DNA of 47,715 bases from a virus. The stretch lies in the IMG/VR virus record IMGVR_UViG_3300022890_000034, positions 1 to 47,715 of that record. One strand, written 5' to 3'. Position 1 is the stretch's first letter, and the number at the start of each line of letters is the position of its first letter. Positions 1-8,963 of the stretch are shown one piece after another. The translations under genes were made by a program, and so were the position numbers. The notes beneath the pieces are model-generated. The model made no database searches and had not been told where the DNA came from. It saw only the letters and a program-made list of their open reading frames with translations.

Positions 1-146
1 ATAATCCTGTGGCGGATTACACTATGTCCGTCCGAGACTATGTCTTACGTCCTATGGCAGGCGAAGACAGTGGGCCGATTACAATTACCCTTCCACCTGT
101 CTCAGAAGCCAAAGGGCGATTTTACAGCATCTTATGTCGAGAAGCA
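1..146. repeat. Terminal direct repeat, left copy
   Basis: Bases 1-146 repeat as 47570-47715. Differences are at positions 10 (t/a), 17 (t/c) and 20 (c/t); from 21 on the copies are identical. The repeat lies inside a gene and restores its reading frame when the ends are joined. This is what an assembler produces from a circular or circularly permuted genome. The mismatches may reflect strain variation at the contig start. True short terminal repeats of a packaged genome cannot be excluded. Confidence 0.9.
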
Positions 147-320
147 GATTGGATTAACTCCGTAACCATCACTGACCAAAATGATTCTGAGTGTTGGGGA
201 GATGACATAGTATGCTACGATAAATGTGAACCAACACTATGGTACAGTGATGGACTCTACTGGCATATGTGTGGTGCTTTAAGATTCACATTTGATGATT
301 TATTCCCTAAGCAACCTTAG
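1..320 (+). CDS. Decoration-like structural protein, C-terminal part of gene split by window ends
   Basis: The frame is open from base 1 and continues the gene that starts at 47518. Joined, the product is about 123 residues. Its first 60 residues (motif DYTMSVRDYVLRP, then GRFYSI) match the N-terminal module of the 401-residue protein at 45795. The second half diverges and gains several cysteines (CRE, ECW, VCYDKC, HMC). A GTG at base 9 could serve as an apparent start but is internal. It lies directly before the capsid gene, so a virion surface or head-decoration role is inferred. No enzymatic motif is visible. Confidence 0.75.
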   Translation, partial: NPVADYTMSVRDYVLRPMAGEDSGPITITLPPVSEAKGRFYSILCREADWINSVTITDQNDSECWGDDIVCYDKCEPTLWYSDGLYWHMCGALRFTFDDLFPKQP

Positions 321-344
321 CTTAAACTAACTGGAGGTAACAAC

Positions 345-1646
345 ATGCCTGGATTTTTAGGAATGAGAGGAGACGGTGACTGGGTAACAAACCAGCGCCC
401 TGAAAATTGGAGAGAGCAAATTCTCTATCTGTACCCTAACGGAATGGCTCCTTTGACCGCCATCCTGTCAATGATGGGAAGTGAATCTGTAGACGATCCG
501 CGCTTTCACTGGTGGACACAGTCTCAGGGTTCAGTAGGCGGAGATGTAGGTGGAGTTTATACCTTACCCGATCTGTCAGTAGCCTATGTAAATGGTGGAG
601 TAGCTGGTGATGTTCTGTATATTCAAATCACTACAGTGCTTGCAAACTACATTCGTGAAGGCCATCAAATCCTTCTCCGCGACGCATCTGATTACCGCGT
701 TGACGTAGTCGGCAAAGTAACTGGCGTAACCAGAGGAACAACCAACTCTGTTCTTGCAGTGAAGCTGCTCGAAGACGATGATAATTCACCTGATAATGAC
801 TTAAGTGAATGTGATACCTTCTTAATCATCGGTAACATGAATCCTGAAGGTGGGGAAATGCCTGATGCAGTTGCTCAGGATCCTACGGAAGTGGACAATT
901 ACACTCAGATCTTCCGAACACCTCTTTCCTTAACTCGTACCGCGCGCAAGACTCGCCTTCGAACTGGTGATCAGTACCAGAAGGCAAAATCCGAAGCTCT
1001 CGAAATGCACTCCTGGGAAATGGAACTGGCCTTCCTCTGGGGAATTCAAACTTCCAACATTGGAGACAATGGAAAGCCTGAACGTACCACTCAGGGCGTA
1101 ATCAACTTCATTCGCACCTATGCACCAGCGAACGTAGACGATTACACTCTCAACGCAACCTACTCCGGACTCACCTGGGCCCAGGGTGGTGAGACCTGGT
1201 TCAAAAATATGCTGGAGCAGATCTTCCGCTATGGAGCGAATGAAAAACTTTGCTTGTGCGGTTCTGGTTTCTTGCTCGGCATTGATGCTTTGGCAATGGC
1301 TGGTGGGCAGATCAACCTTCAGCCAGCGCAGAAGACTTACGGAATGGACATTCGTACTTGGATCACACCCTTTGGTACTATCCACATGAAAACTCACCCA
1401 CTGTTCAGTTACGATGCAACTACTCGTAACATGGGTGTGTTGCTCGAGCCTAAGGAACTGACCTACAAGTACATCGACGATACTTCATTCTACGGCGAAG
1501 ACACTTCAAAGACCCATTCTGAAGGTTACGGCGCTCGTCGTCTTGACGGAACCAATGAGGAATACTTGACCGAGTGTGGTCTTGAATTTGGTCTTCCTCA
1601 AAAGTGTGCTGTGCTCAATGGAGTTGGCCTCCCTAACGCTGTTTAA
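345..1646 (+). CDS. Major capsid protein (DUF5309-like)
   Basis: This 433-residue protein resembles the DUF5309 family of HK97-fold major capsid proteins. Supporting features are an N-terminal arm (GDGDWVTNQRPENWREQIL), a central basic helix (LTRTARKTRLRTGDQYQKAKSEALEMHSWEME is the characteristic region, about residues 193-225), and a C-terminal segment ending in a conserved-looking ECGLEFG motif. It follows the scaffold and decoration genes and has a strong ribosome site (CTGGAGG) before ATG 345. A terminator hairpin follows, as expected for an abundant product. Codon use looks richer in C- and G-ending codons than in the tail genes after 7 kb. The assignment comes from family resemblance and gene order; no structure prediction was run. 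Confidence 0.85.
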   Translation: MPGFLGMRGDGDWVTNQRPENWREQILYLYPNGMAPLTAILSMMGSESVDDPRFHWWTQSQGSVGGDVGGVYTLPDLSVAYVNGGVAGDVLYIQITTVLANYIREGHQILLRDASDYRVDVVGKVTGVTRGTTNSVLAVKLLEDDDNSPDNDLSECDTFLIIGNMNPEGGEMPDAVAQDPTEVDNYTQIFRTPLSLTRTARKTRLRTGDQYQKAKSEALEMHSWEMELAFLWGIQTSNIGDNGKPERTTQGVINFIRTYAPANVDDYTLNATYSGLTWAQGGETWFKNMLEQIFRYGANEKLCLCGSGFLLGIDALAMAGGQINLQPAQKTYGMDIRTWITPFGTIHMKTHPLFSYDATTRNMGVLLEPKELTYKYIDDTSFYGEDTSKTHSEGYGARRLDGTNEEYLTECGLEFGLPQKCAVLNGVGLPNAV

Positions 1647-1660
1647 CATTAACTAGCAGG

Positions 1661-1696
1661 CTGAGGACTAATCTCCTCAGTCTGTTAAATTTTTTA
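1661..1696 (+). terminator. Rho-independent terminator after capsid gene
   Basis: A perfect 7-bp stem CTGAGGA (1661-1667) / TCCTCAG (1674-1680) with a 6-base loop is followed by a T-rich tract ending in six T's near 1696. It sits 15 bases after the capsid stop. It overlaps the 25-bp palindrome at 1679-1703, so the T tract doubles as the spacer of that element. Confidence 0.7.
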
Positions 1697-1703
1697 ACGA
1701 ACT
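1679..1703. repeat. 25-bp palindrome family, copy 1
   Basis: Half sites AGTCTGTT and AACGAACT are separated by nine A/T bases. The copy ends 17 bases before ATG 1721 and abuts the capsid terminator. The family is described under findings. It may be a protein-binding site for a dimer; function is unknown. Confidence 0.85.
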
Positions 1704-1720
1704 ACACGAGGTAACTAACA

Positions 1721-2074
1721 ATGTCAAATTTCGCTATTCCAGCAAGTGGGATCCCAGGACCTACGACAAGGATAGTTGTTGGAGATACAGTCGATAACTT
1801 AGCTGACGAATATGATAGTCCTATTAACTCTTTCCCAGCTATTGGTGCAGTAGTCACCTGTGAAGCTGGGGACGTGCGCTTTACAATGGGTGGAGTAATT
1901 GCAACTCCTACTATCCCTCCAACACAAGGCGCTACAGGTCTTGGACACATCCTTTACGAAGGTCAATCACTGGTCTTATCCAGTGGCGTTGCAGCACGAA
2001 CCTTTCAATTCATCGCACATACTAACGGAACTGCGGCTACTTTGCAAGTAACTTGTCTATTCGAAAAAAGATAG
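1721..2074 (+). CDS. Small structural protein, possible head decoration
   Basis: This 117-residue protein is rich in G, T and V and looks all-beta (for example ARTFQFIAHTNGTAATLQVTCLFEKR is its C-terminal strand region, residues 92-117). No family is recognised with certainty. It lies directly after the capsid gene, preceded by the palindrome and a GAGG ribosome site, and 10 bases before the next small structural gene. Position and composition suggest a capsid decoration or head-fibre component. No cysteine pairs, signal peptide or membrane segment are present. Confidence 0.6.
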   Translation: MSNFAIPASGIPGPTTRIVVGDTVDNLADEYDSPINSFPAIGAVVTCEAGDVRFTMGGVIATPTIPPTQGATGLGHILYEGQSLVLSSGVAARTFQFIAHTNGTAATLQVTCLFEKR

Positions 2075-2084
2075 GAGAAATAAG

Positions 2085-2456
2085 ATGACATTTCCAGGTA
2101 GTTGGTTAGGAGCAGTTCCAGCGGCCACTACGGCTCCGGCAACTGCTGGGAGTTTTGGCGCACCTACTACATTGACAATAGCTGCTGGATTAGCAGCTAA
2201 GACAGTTGATACTAAGAACTTACTAATTGCTGGCGCAGGTGGAGTTGCCGATCAACTGGATCGTATTACTGGCTATAACGAAGGCGATATGGTAATTATT
2301 TCTCCTTCCGATGGAGCAGTCACAATCACAGTCGCTGACTCTGTTGGTATGAACCTTTCAGGCATTGACTTCACTATGGACGATATCAACGACTCAATGA
2401 TCTTACTCAATCAAGGCAGTGATACTTGGAAGGAACTTTCTAGATCTGCAAATTAA
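2085..2456 (+). CDS. Small structural protein with beta-rich repeat module
   Basis: A 123-residue alanine- and threonine-rich protein. Its C-terminal 80 residues have the pattern ITGYNEGDMVIISP, DGAVTITV, then a MILLNQGSDTWKELSR ending. This resembles small domains that recur in phage decoration proteins and tailspike N-termini, and its beta pattern is similar to the duplicated module of the protein at 44083. A GGAGAAATAAG ribosome site precedes it. The role is inferred as virion surface or trimer-forming head fibre; no close family is recalled. Confidence 0.6.
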   Translation: MTFPGSWLGAVPAATTAPATAGSFGAPTTLTIAAGLAAKTVDTKNLLIAGAGGVADQLDRITGYNEGDMVIISPSDGAVTITVADSVGMNLSGIDFTMDDINDSMILLNQGSDTWKELSRSAN

Positions 2457-2459
2457 CAA

Positions 2460-2484
2460 AGACCGTTTTAAAATTAAACAGTCT
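2460..2484. repeat. 25-bp palindrome family, copy 2
   Basis: Half sites are AGACCGTT and AACAGTCT. At the third and sixth positions from the outer edge the two halves differ in a compensating or near-compensating way. The copy ends 17 bases before ATG 2502 and lies upstream of an AAGGAGA ribosome site. Confidence 0.85.
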
Positions 2485-2501
2485 TAACAAGGAGATTTAT
2501 T

Positions 2502-4757
2502 ATGAAGAGGTTACTTTTATTCTTACTCAGTTTTTTACTGCTGCAGTTTGGAGCCTTGACACTTGCTGCTGATGGTGATCCTGTACTTGAAGGTAAAGAC
2601 ATTACAGGAACTATACAATGGGGAACTGGGGGAATATTTGAAACTCCTTACTCCAGTGTAGTAACGATTGCCAAGGCTGGTGCGGAGTACACGACTATCC
2701 AGTCTGCACTAACTGCCAATGCAACTGCAGATACCCTATTCGTTATCTACCCTGGAACCTATGTTAATGACACAGTCAATTTCACAGCAAACAATCAATA
2801 TATTGTAGGGTTCCCAGTCTCACCAAAAGTTGTCTTAATCACTAATACTACTGGCATCTGTGATTTCGGAGCCTTTACTGGCTGCGTTGTCAAAGACGTT
2901 AAGATGGTCATGACGCTGGCAGCCAACGCCTATGATGATTGTGTAACGGGAACAGGGAGCTGTAATTTCAAGTTCGTCCATGCTGAGACAATAGCTAGTG
3001 GGGGTGCTCCTACTGGTGGATCAACTGTCTACTATGGTACTGGGGACTTTAAGATTATCGAAGGTTCTATTGTTTATATAGATAGCTCAACAAGGGGAGG
3101 CCAAGGTAAAAAAGCAGTCTTAGTCGGTACTGGGAGTACATTCATGATAGATGATGTTACATTTACAGTAACTGGGAGTAGCACAAGTAAAACAATAAGT
3201 GCTGTGAGAAGTAACCTAGCTGGTAATGTGACTATAGATAAATGCACTATAAATGTAACTGATAATGACTCAGATGCTGCATATGCACTGTCTATCATAA
3301 ATGGGACTGGTACTGCTGAGGTGAGTTATAACAATATTCATGTGTATAATAGTACTGGTGACGCAGCGGCTCTGTATGCTGCAGGTGGTGGTGCTGGAAT
3401 AGTTATCAGAACTATGTACAATCATGCTCATGTAGTTGCTGGGGCAGGAACAGCAAACTCAATAGTGATTGTAAATGCAGACACAACTATAACTAGTCAA
3501 CTAGATGATATTATTGCTCTTGATGGAGTAAGCAATAGTGGGAACTTTGTCATAGTTTCATCTGAAATTGATGGAAGCTTGACACTCACTAATGATATAT
3601 CTGCTGGGACTATTGACTTAACCGATATCACAGATACCAACATTCCCTATATGTCAGGTGCAGCCGCTGGTTTTGCTGACTCGCCATTTACTACCGACGG
3701 GACAGACATAACCAACTCAGGTGACGTTCATGTTCAAGGTGGAGATGTGACAGTTGGACTTGTTACAGTGCCTGGAAACATCTGGATGCATGATGCTGGA
3801 TCACTTTATCTCTATGATGCAGATGATGACTTTAGTGTCTCAATGGCTGTGACTGATGGAACGACCAAGCTACGATTACTCGGTAGCCTTGATGCTTCTG
3901 CCCAAGTGATTGTTGGATCTAGTTTAGTTCCAGACTCAGTTGGTGGAGCTACTTTTGGCCTAGCAACTCTTGAGTGGGGAAATGGCTACTTTCAGGATGG
4001 AGCTATTGTCTACTTTGGTAACGATCAAGATGTTAACTTAACCCATGTAGCTGACACAGGATTGACCACCAACTTAAACTTCTTCTCTGCAACTTATGGC
4101 TCCGACAGCTCTATCTCTGACGCTGATCTGCTGGCGATTGATGATGGCGCAACAACGACTATTGCCGTTGGCGGTGGAGTTGGATCACCTATTGCTTGGA
4201 CCACTGCGACTGGAACTGGCGCTCCTGTGCGAGCTGGTAGTCCTACGTTTACTTCTGGATTAACAGTACCAGCAATTAATCTTACGGGCGGAGTAATTAC
4301 CTTTCCAGCACCTGGCAATGGAAGCGCTGGGGTTAATGTTTTAGATGATTACGAAGAAGGCACTTGGACGCCGACATTTACATCTACTGATGCTACTTTT
4401 ACTCATGGAACTAGAGTAGGAAGATATACCAAGATTGGAGACCTTGTTTTTTGCACTTTTTACTTACGGACGACTGCAACTGCTGGAACCACCAGTAATG
4501 GATTATCTATCTCAGCATTACCATTTACTTCTTTAAACATCACGTACATATCCTCCGCTGGGTCGTTTTCTTACATAAGTGGCCTTACAATTACTCATCC
4601 GACACTTATTGGTGAGATAGGTCAAAACTCAACTAATATGTCTTTATATAGCACAAGCAATCTTTCTCTAGCAAGTGTTCTAGCGAATAATTTAGAGGCG
4701 GCAGCAAACTCATTTATTGTTGGATCTTTTACATATAAGACTCCAACTAGTTGGTAA
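2502..4757 (+). CDS. Tail adhesin with signal peptide, beta-helix and LDDYEEGTWTP C-terminal domain
   Basis: 751 residues. Residues 1-23 form a textbook Sec signal peptide (KR, then a leucine/phenylalanine core, likely cut after ALTLA), which is unusual for a tail protein. Residues 50-110 (EYTTIQSALTAN, then VIYPGTYVND) match the start of pectate-lyase-type right-handed beta-helices, and the helix probably continues to about residue 400. Near residue 614 the motif LDDYEEGTWTP begins a C-terminal receptor-binding domain known from many phage fibres; it recurs in the protein at 40510. The gene lies between decoration proteins and a second tailspike. The likely role is host recognition or polysaccharide binding. 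Secretion of the newly made protein is possible but unproven. Confidence 0.75.
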   Translation: MKRLLLFLLSFLLLQFGALTLAADGDPVLEGKDITGTIQWGTGGIFETPYSSVVTIAKAGAEYTTIQSALTANATADTLFVIYPGTYVNDTVNFTANNQYIVGFPVSPKVVLITNTTGICDFGAFTGCVVKDVKMVMTLAANAYDDCVTGTGSCNFKFVHAETIASGGAPTGGSTVYYGTGDFKIIEGSIVYIDSSTRGGQGKKAVLVGTGSTFMIDDVTFTVTGSSTSKTISAVRSNLAGNVTIDKCTINVTDNDSDAAYALSIINGTGTAEVSYNNIHVYNSTGDAAALYAAGGGAGIVIRTMYNHAHVVAGAGTANSIVIVNADTTITSQLDDIIALDGVSNSGNFVIVSSEIDGSLTLTNDISAGTIDLTDITDTNIPYMSGAAAGFADSPFTTDGTDITNSGDVHVQGGDVTVGLVTVPGNIWMHDAGSLYLYDADDDFSVSMAVTDGTTKLRLLGSLDASAQVIVGSSLVPDSVGGATFGLATLEWGNGYFQDGAIVYFGNDQDVNLTHVADTGLTTNLNFFSATYGSDSSISDADLLAIDDGATTTIAVGGGVGSPIAWTTATGTGAPVRAGSPTFTSGLTVPAINLTGGVITFPAPGNGSAGVNVLDDYEEGTWTPTFTSTDATFTHGTRVGRYTKIGDLVFCTFYLRTTATAGTTSNGLSISALPFTSLNITYISSAGSFSYISGLTITHPTLIGEIGQNSTNMSLYSTSNLSLASVLANNLEAAANSFIVGSFTYKTPTSW

Positions 4758-4766
4758 AGGAGAAAA

Positions 4767-5291
4767 ATGACTAAACTATATATCATACTGATTGTTTTGT
4801 TTTGTGTGCCGTTAGCCAATGCAGGTGATTTAACGAAGCAGGCTGTAAAGGCTTATAGCGTGTCTGAAGATGGAAAGATAAGGGTTAAGGAGGCAATTAA
4901 AATCCTTGATGGCGATGATGTGGTGTCCAGGAAAGTTTTAAGTGTAGCACATATAGATCCTAAAATTGATTCTGTTGATGGAAAGGACGCTAAAACTATT
5001 GCTATAATGAACAAGGTCAAAGCTGTCAATATCCCCGTTTTGGCTATTACCGGTTCTGGGCTGGAGCGTGCTGTGACTTATGATAATTCCATTACTCCTT
5101 CTGGGCATGTCCAAGTTAGGCGAATCACTCGGATATATGATAATGGTGTTCTTGTCAACAAGCAATACCACCGTCATGTAATCAGCCCCGGAGATGATTA
5201 CAGTAAAGAAGATTCATTATCTAAGGCAACGGCGGAGGCGGTACAAACACAGAAGGTAATTGATGACTACAAATTATCTGTAGCAAAATAG
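4767..5291 (+). CDS. Secreted-type protein between two adhesins, unknown function
   Basis: 174 residues. Residues 1-19 are a signal peptide (basic start, IILIVLF core, ANA cleavage site before GDL). The mature part is charged and probably beta-rich (VSEDGKIRVKEAIKIL; SGHVQVRRITRIYDNGVLV), and the tail is helical. I do not recognise the family. It starts 10 bases after the adhesin stop with an AAGGAG site, so it is co-transcribed with it. An adhesin chaperone, lipopolysaccharide-modifying or superinfection factor are all possible; nothing in the sequence decides between them. Confidence 0.65.
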   Translation: MTKLYIILIVLFCVPLANAGDLTKQAVKAYSVSEDGKIRVKEAIKILDGDDVVSRKVLSVAHIDPKIDSVDGKDAKTIAIMNKVKAVNIPVLAITGSGLERAVTYDNSITPSGHVQVRRITRIYDNGVLVNKQYHRHVISPGDDYSKEDSLSKATAEAVQTQKVIDDYKLSVAK

Positions 5292-5301
5292 GAGACTTAA
5301 A

Positions 5302-7317
5302 ATGGCAAGAGCACAATACACACCTGATGTCATTACCAAGGATGGGCCAGTTGTGGACGTTAGAGCGTTTGGTGATGCTTTGACTGAGGTTCCGATCAAC
5401 CTGGCAATTACTGCGATTGGAGCATCGAACAAGGTTTTGCTTATTCCTTCTGGCGCTTGGACTATTTCCAACGCCATAACTGTTCCTACCAACGTGACTT
5501 TGCGTATTCTTGGTGGAGCCGTGCTGACAAATAGCTCGACCATAACTATCGGCGGGCCGTTAGATGTTGGTGAGTATCAGGTGTTTGCGGGAGCTGGGAC
5601 TGTTAATATTTCTGCGACATCTAGCAAGAAAATTTATGCCAAGTGGTTTGGTGCAACTGAAGGTGGCGACAATTCTACCGCTATCGCAAACGCTGTTGCG
5701 GCGATTGCGACTGGAGTTGGTGTGACCTTGAGGATTCCAACTTCTCTGTATACCGAGACTGTATTAATCAACAAGGATGATGTTGTAGTTGAGTTAAGCG
5801 GAACCCATCATACTTTTGATGCTACATATAGTTTAAGTGGCGCACCTGATTATGGTATTTATAGTATCATATTTGCTATTACAGGAGACAGAGTAAATAT
5901 CGTTAATGGGAGTTTTTATCAAGGCGGGTATGCTGATCCTACAGTGTTTGTCTGGTATGGAAGTGGTGTAAATGGCGGAAATACTGATAAGTGTAACTTC
6001 TACAATATTCCTTATTCTGGGGCCACGCTCGGAGTTGCTATCCAAACAAGGGTAAGCGCGTCACATATTAGAGTAACTAACTGTTACTTTGAAAATTGTG
6101 CTGGTTGTGTTTCTTTACAGTCACAGCGAAGTTCAGTTGATCACTGCACCTCGTACATGGATATTAACGCAGTTACGTCTGTGGCCGGTGCTACTGACCA
6201 ACCTTTCGGGCTTGACGATACCGATCATAGTTCTATTACCAACTGCCTGTCCTACAAAACAGATGATGCGCCATATAGTGGAGCACATATAGGGGTCAAT
6301 GCTGGATCGACAAACTTTACTATCGCCAACAACATTATCCGTGGTGTGAAGGGTGGTATTGGTATCTATGTCAATGAATCAAGTCATGGAACAGTAACTG
6401 GTAATGTAATAGATGGTGGTGGGATGGTTCCAGTTGGGGCGTGGATTCTTGCTAGGGTAACTAATGGAAGCAATAACATTATAGTATCAAATAACCTATT
6501 TCATAATCCGCCTGTGACAACTGCCTTTGGGCGTGGTCTTGAGATTGGTACTGGCAATAATATCTTGTCAAATAACCACTTTGCAATGGGTACTGATGGT
6601 TACACCTATTGTTGTCTTTCAGTCAAGCCTGCGACCACAGCAGGGGATTTTCTTGCTACTGGAAATATCTTTGATTGTAGTAACGCAGCCGTTTATCTTG
6701 AGTTCACAAACAACGATATGATACCAGTTGTTTTCAAGAACAACACTTTTGCTGGTGCTTCACTTACGCCTTTTCTTAGCACCTCGTTGCTTCAAAATGC
6801 TCCGCTTTATATTTCTAATGAAAGCTTTACTGTCGAGGCGGCTGCTTCTGGGTCTTTTAATTTTAATGTGGGGCTTAAGAAATTCTATGTTCCTTTTTTA
6901 AATAGCCGAGCAAGACACTTTCCGTTTACTTTCGGGAGAAACACCGTTATGCACACTAATGCTGTTCCGGTAAGTCCTGCGTATAACGGGGCTTCTTATG
7001 TGCAGGGTGATATCTTTTGGAACTGTGATGTTGGAACAGGTGGTTCGCCTGGTTGGGTTTGTATAACCAGTGGGACCTTTAGTGCTGCTTCGACAACTGG
7101 TGGGATTACCACTGGGACGGCCGCGCTTGTGGTAGCAGCATCTGCTGGGTTCTTTGCAGGCGACTATATCACGATTGTTGGCGTAACAGGAGTCAAACGG
7201 ATAGTTTCGATTGTTGGAACTGCCGTTACGATTAATAGCAATGCGGATGCGACAGTGGCGGGTGCTGCTGTTGTTACGCCTGATCCGACCTTTGAGTCAA
7301 TGGGAGTTTTGACGTAA
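5302..7317 (+). CDS. Tailspike with right-handed beta-helix (pectate-lyase-like)
   Basis: 671 residues. The start (DVRAFGDALTEVPINLAITAIGASNKVLLIPSG is the region around residues 19-52) is the Pectate_lyase_3-type opening of many tailspikes. It is followed by repeated NosD/PbH1-like turns such as NFTIANNIIRGVKGG, HGTVTGNVIDGGG and NNILSNNHF (residues 330-430). The last 90 residues contain the small beta module common at the end of spikes (YVQGDIFWNCDVG, GWVCITSG). The likely role is binding and perhaps cleaving host surface glycan. Catalytic acids cannot be identified by eye. Promoter-like sequence is not seen before it; it reads on from 4767 with a GGAGA site. Confidence 0.8.
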   Translation: MARAQYTPDVITKDGPVVDVRAFGDALTEVPINLAITAIGASNKVLLIPSGAWTISNAITVPTNVTLRILGGAVLTNSSTITIGGPLDVGEYQVFAGAGTVNISATSSKKIYAKWFGATEGGDNSTAIANAVAAIATGVGVTLRIPTSLYTETVLINKDDVVVELSGTHHTFDATYSLSGAPDYGIYSIIFAITGDRVNIVNGSFYQGGYADPTVFVWYGSGVNGGNTDKCNFYNIPYSGATLGVAIQTRVSASHIRVTNCYFENCAGCVSLQSQRSSVDHCTSYMDINAVTSVAGATDQPFGLDDTDHSSITNCLSYKTDDAPYSGAHIGVNAGSTNFTIANNIIRGVKGGIGIYVNESSHGTVTGNVIDGGGMVPVGAWILARVTNGSNNIIVSNNLFHNPPVTTAFGRGLEIGTGNNILSNNHFAMGTDGYTYCCLSVKPATTAGDFLATGNIFDCSNAAVYLEFTNNDMIPVVFKNNTFAGASLTPFLSTSLLQNAPLYISNESFTVEAAASGSFNFNVGLKKFYVPFLNSRARHFPFTFGRNTVMHTNAVPVSPAYNGASYVQGDIFWNCDVGTGGSPGWVCITSGTFSAASTTGGITTGTAALVVAASAGFFAGDYITIVGVTGVKRIVSIVGTAVTINSNADATVAGAAVVTPDPTFESMGVLT

Positions 7318-7334
7318 CGCTTTGGCTATAATCA

Positions 7335-7359
7335 AGTTTGTAAAAAATTTAAACGGACT
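7335..7359. repeat. 25-bp palindrome family, copy 3
   Basis: Half sites are AGTTTGTA and AACGGACT. Only six bases separate its end from ATG 7366, and that gap contains no Shine-Dalgarno sequence. The element itself therefore forms the immediate leader of the next gene. Confidence 0.8.
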
Positions 7360-7365
7360 AATAAA

Positions 7366-8094
7366 ATGAACTTACTACAGCTTAGGACAAAGTTTAGGTC
7401 TTTATCAGGAAGATTTGATTTAGTCAATGAAGATTTCTCTGATAATGGTGCGGACTTCTTTATCAACGAAGGTAGGAAGTATCTTGATCGATTAGATGAA
7501 ACACAGAAGTCTTGGGCTAGTTGTTTTCGTATAGCTGAGGTTGGAAGATTTAGTGCTTCGTTTCCTTACTGTAGGTCGATTAAAGAGGTCTGGTTGGCTA
7601 CTACAAGTGCGCGGTGGCAGTTGGAGAAAGCAACTTTGCAGGACTTGACTGCAGGTTATCTAACTGGGTTGCCTAGCTCTCGTACCACAGGAACTCCGCT
7701 TTATTATTCACCTGCAATAGTTCGCTATGTACCTGAAGATGCAGACGCGGACGACATAGAAGCTTTCGCAGGATTTACAGATGTAGAGGCTGGAACTTAT
7801 CATGAGTATAATTCTATCCTGCTTAACGTTCCAGTGAGTGAAAAAACTATGATCGACATTCGCGGTTTGTTCTATTCAATGGAACTTGTGAATGACACAG
7901 ATAAAAACTACTGGTCAGAAGCTAATTCACTTTTACTCTACATGGCAGCTATGCGACAAATAGAAGTAACTAACCGCAATACACAAGGTGTAAATGACTG
8001 GACTGCTTCAATAAGGGATGAAGTACAACAGCTTGGAATGGATCTTGTTGAAGAACTAATCACTGAAATAGATCAAATGGGAGGAGAAGGCTAA
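7366..8094 (+). CDS. Head-to-tail adaptor (gp6/gp4/gp11-like)
   Basis: 242 residues, all-alpha start (LRTKFRSLSGRFDL, then FFINEGRKYLDRLDE) typical of podovirus connector adaptors that bind the portal ring and start the tail. A beta segment follows (YSPAIVRYVPEDAD; TMIDIRGLFYSMEL) and then a helical C-terminus (LLLYMAAMRQIEVTNRN). Size and position, just ahead of nozzle and internal virion genes, fit. Its stop overlaps the next start by one base (TAATG). Confidence 0.75.
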   Translation: MNLLQLRTKFRSLSGRFDLVNEDFSDNGADFFINEGRKYLDRLDETQKSWASCFRIAEVGRFSASFPYCRSIKEVWLATTSARWQLEKATLQDLTAGYLTGLPSSRTTGTPLYYSPAIVRYVPEDADADDIEAFAGFTDVEAGTYHEYNSILLNVPVSEKTMIDIRGLFYSMELVNDTDKNYWSEANSLLLYMAAMRQIEVTNRNTQGVNDWTASIRDEVQQLGMDLVEELITEIDQMGGEG

Positions 8095-8438
8095 TGGCAA
8101 GTGTATCTGGAAGTTATCGTGTAGGTAATATACCGACTATTGCAGCTATTATTACATTGATAGATGCGCAGCTTACTGCGGAAAATGCTAGGATGATTGT
8201 GTTAGGTGGAGCGGCGACTGCTATTAGTGGTTCTATCTCGCTTATAATTAATGCAGAAAATGGAGCTGCTGAGTCTTATGCACATAAAATTACTATTACA
8301 TTAAGCTGCCCAACATTAGCTGATACGGCTACTTTAACTGCAGCCTTGTCAATAATGGCAACTGCAATAGAGGCAGAATCTGATTATACAACTGTAATAA
8401 CTACTTCTGTGTCAATGAGTACTTCAATGAGTAATTAG
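8094..8438 (+). CDS. Hypothetical virion-associated protein
   Basis: 114 residues, strongly enriched in A, I, S and T. It has alternating hydrophobic stretches (IAAIITLIDAQL, then ISGSISLIINAENG and HKITITLSCPTLAD) and a serine/methionine-rich tail. It is translationally coupled to the adaptor by a one-base overlap and followed by another small tail gene. I do not recognise the family. A tail-completion or minor structural role is inferred from context only. Confidence 0.6.
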   Translation: MASVSGSYRVGNIPTIAAIITLIDAQLTAENARMIVLGGAATAISGSISLIINAENGAAESYAHKITITLSCPTLADTATLTAALSIMATAIEAESDYTTVITTSVSMSTSMSN

Positions 8439-8447
8439 GAGGTTAAG

Positions 8448-8963
8448 ATGAAAAGGCCTTTATTTAAAAAAGGTGGAGCTATAAATCAAGAACGCATAGA
8501 GCGTATTGAAAAAATAGTTACCAGACTTGCTCAAGGGAGTAGAGATTCAGTTAGTGCAATAATTACTCCATTTCCAATATCTAACGCGGTAATTGGAGAT
8601 GATGTTGGAGGTGTAATACTTCGTTATATATTTCCATGTAAAGGTAAGATTACAAAAGGTTATATTAAACTAGATAAAAAACCAAGACTAGGAACCGCTA
8701 TAAATGTAAAGGTCTTTAATGAACTAACTTCCGAGTCAAGAAGTATAGTTATTAACAAGAGAATTTACCAAGCAAAAACAGACCTAGATGTATTTCCAGG
8801 TGATTGTCTTGAGGTATCAGTTGCATCTGAGGATGATATTAAAGAGGTTTGGATTTCTATGCTTTGGACTCCTGATAAAAGTGTAACTGATATTCATAGT
8901 GTCTTGATTGAAGATCTAAACAAAATCACTGACAAGATTATTGAGGAAGAGTCAAATGCGTGA
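8448..8963 (+). CDS. Hypothetical tail-region protein
   Basis: 171 residues: a basic N-terminus with a short helical segment (NQERIERIEKIVTRLAQG), then a beta domain (ILRYIFPCKGKITKGYIKL; SRSIVINKRIYQAKTD; DCLEVSVASEDD) and an acidic helical end. It resembles a small jelly-roll or adaptor-type beta sandwich, but no family is recalled. AGGAGGT precedes the ATG. The stop overlaps the next gene's start, consistent with an operon of tail parts. Confidence 0.6.
   Translation: MKRPLFKKGGAINQERIERIEKIVTRLAQGSRDSVSAIITPFPISNAVIGDDVGGVILRYIFPCKGKITKGYIKLDKKPRLGTAINVKVFNELTSESRSIVINKRIYQAKTDLDVFPGDCLEVSVASEDDIKEVWISMLWTPDKSVTDIHSVLIEDLNKITDKIIEEESNA

Noticed and set aside
930-1397. 155-codon minus-strand frame inside the capsid gene
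   Set aside because: The capsid frame fully explains the region; the antisense frame lacks a site and any recognisable motif.
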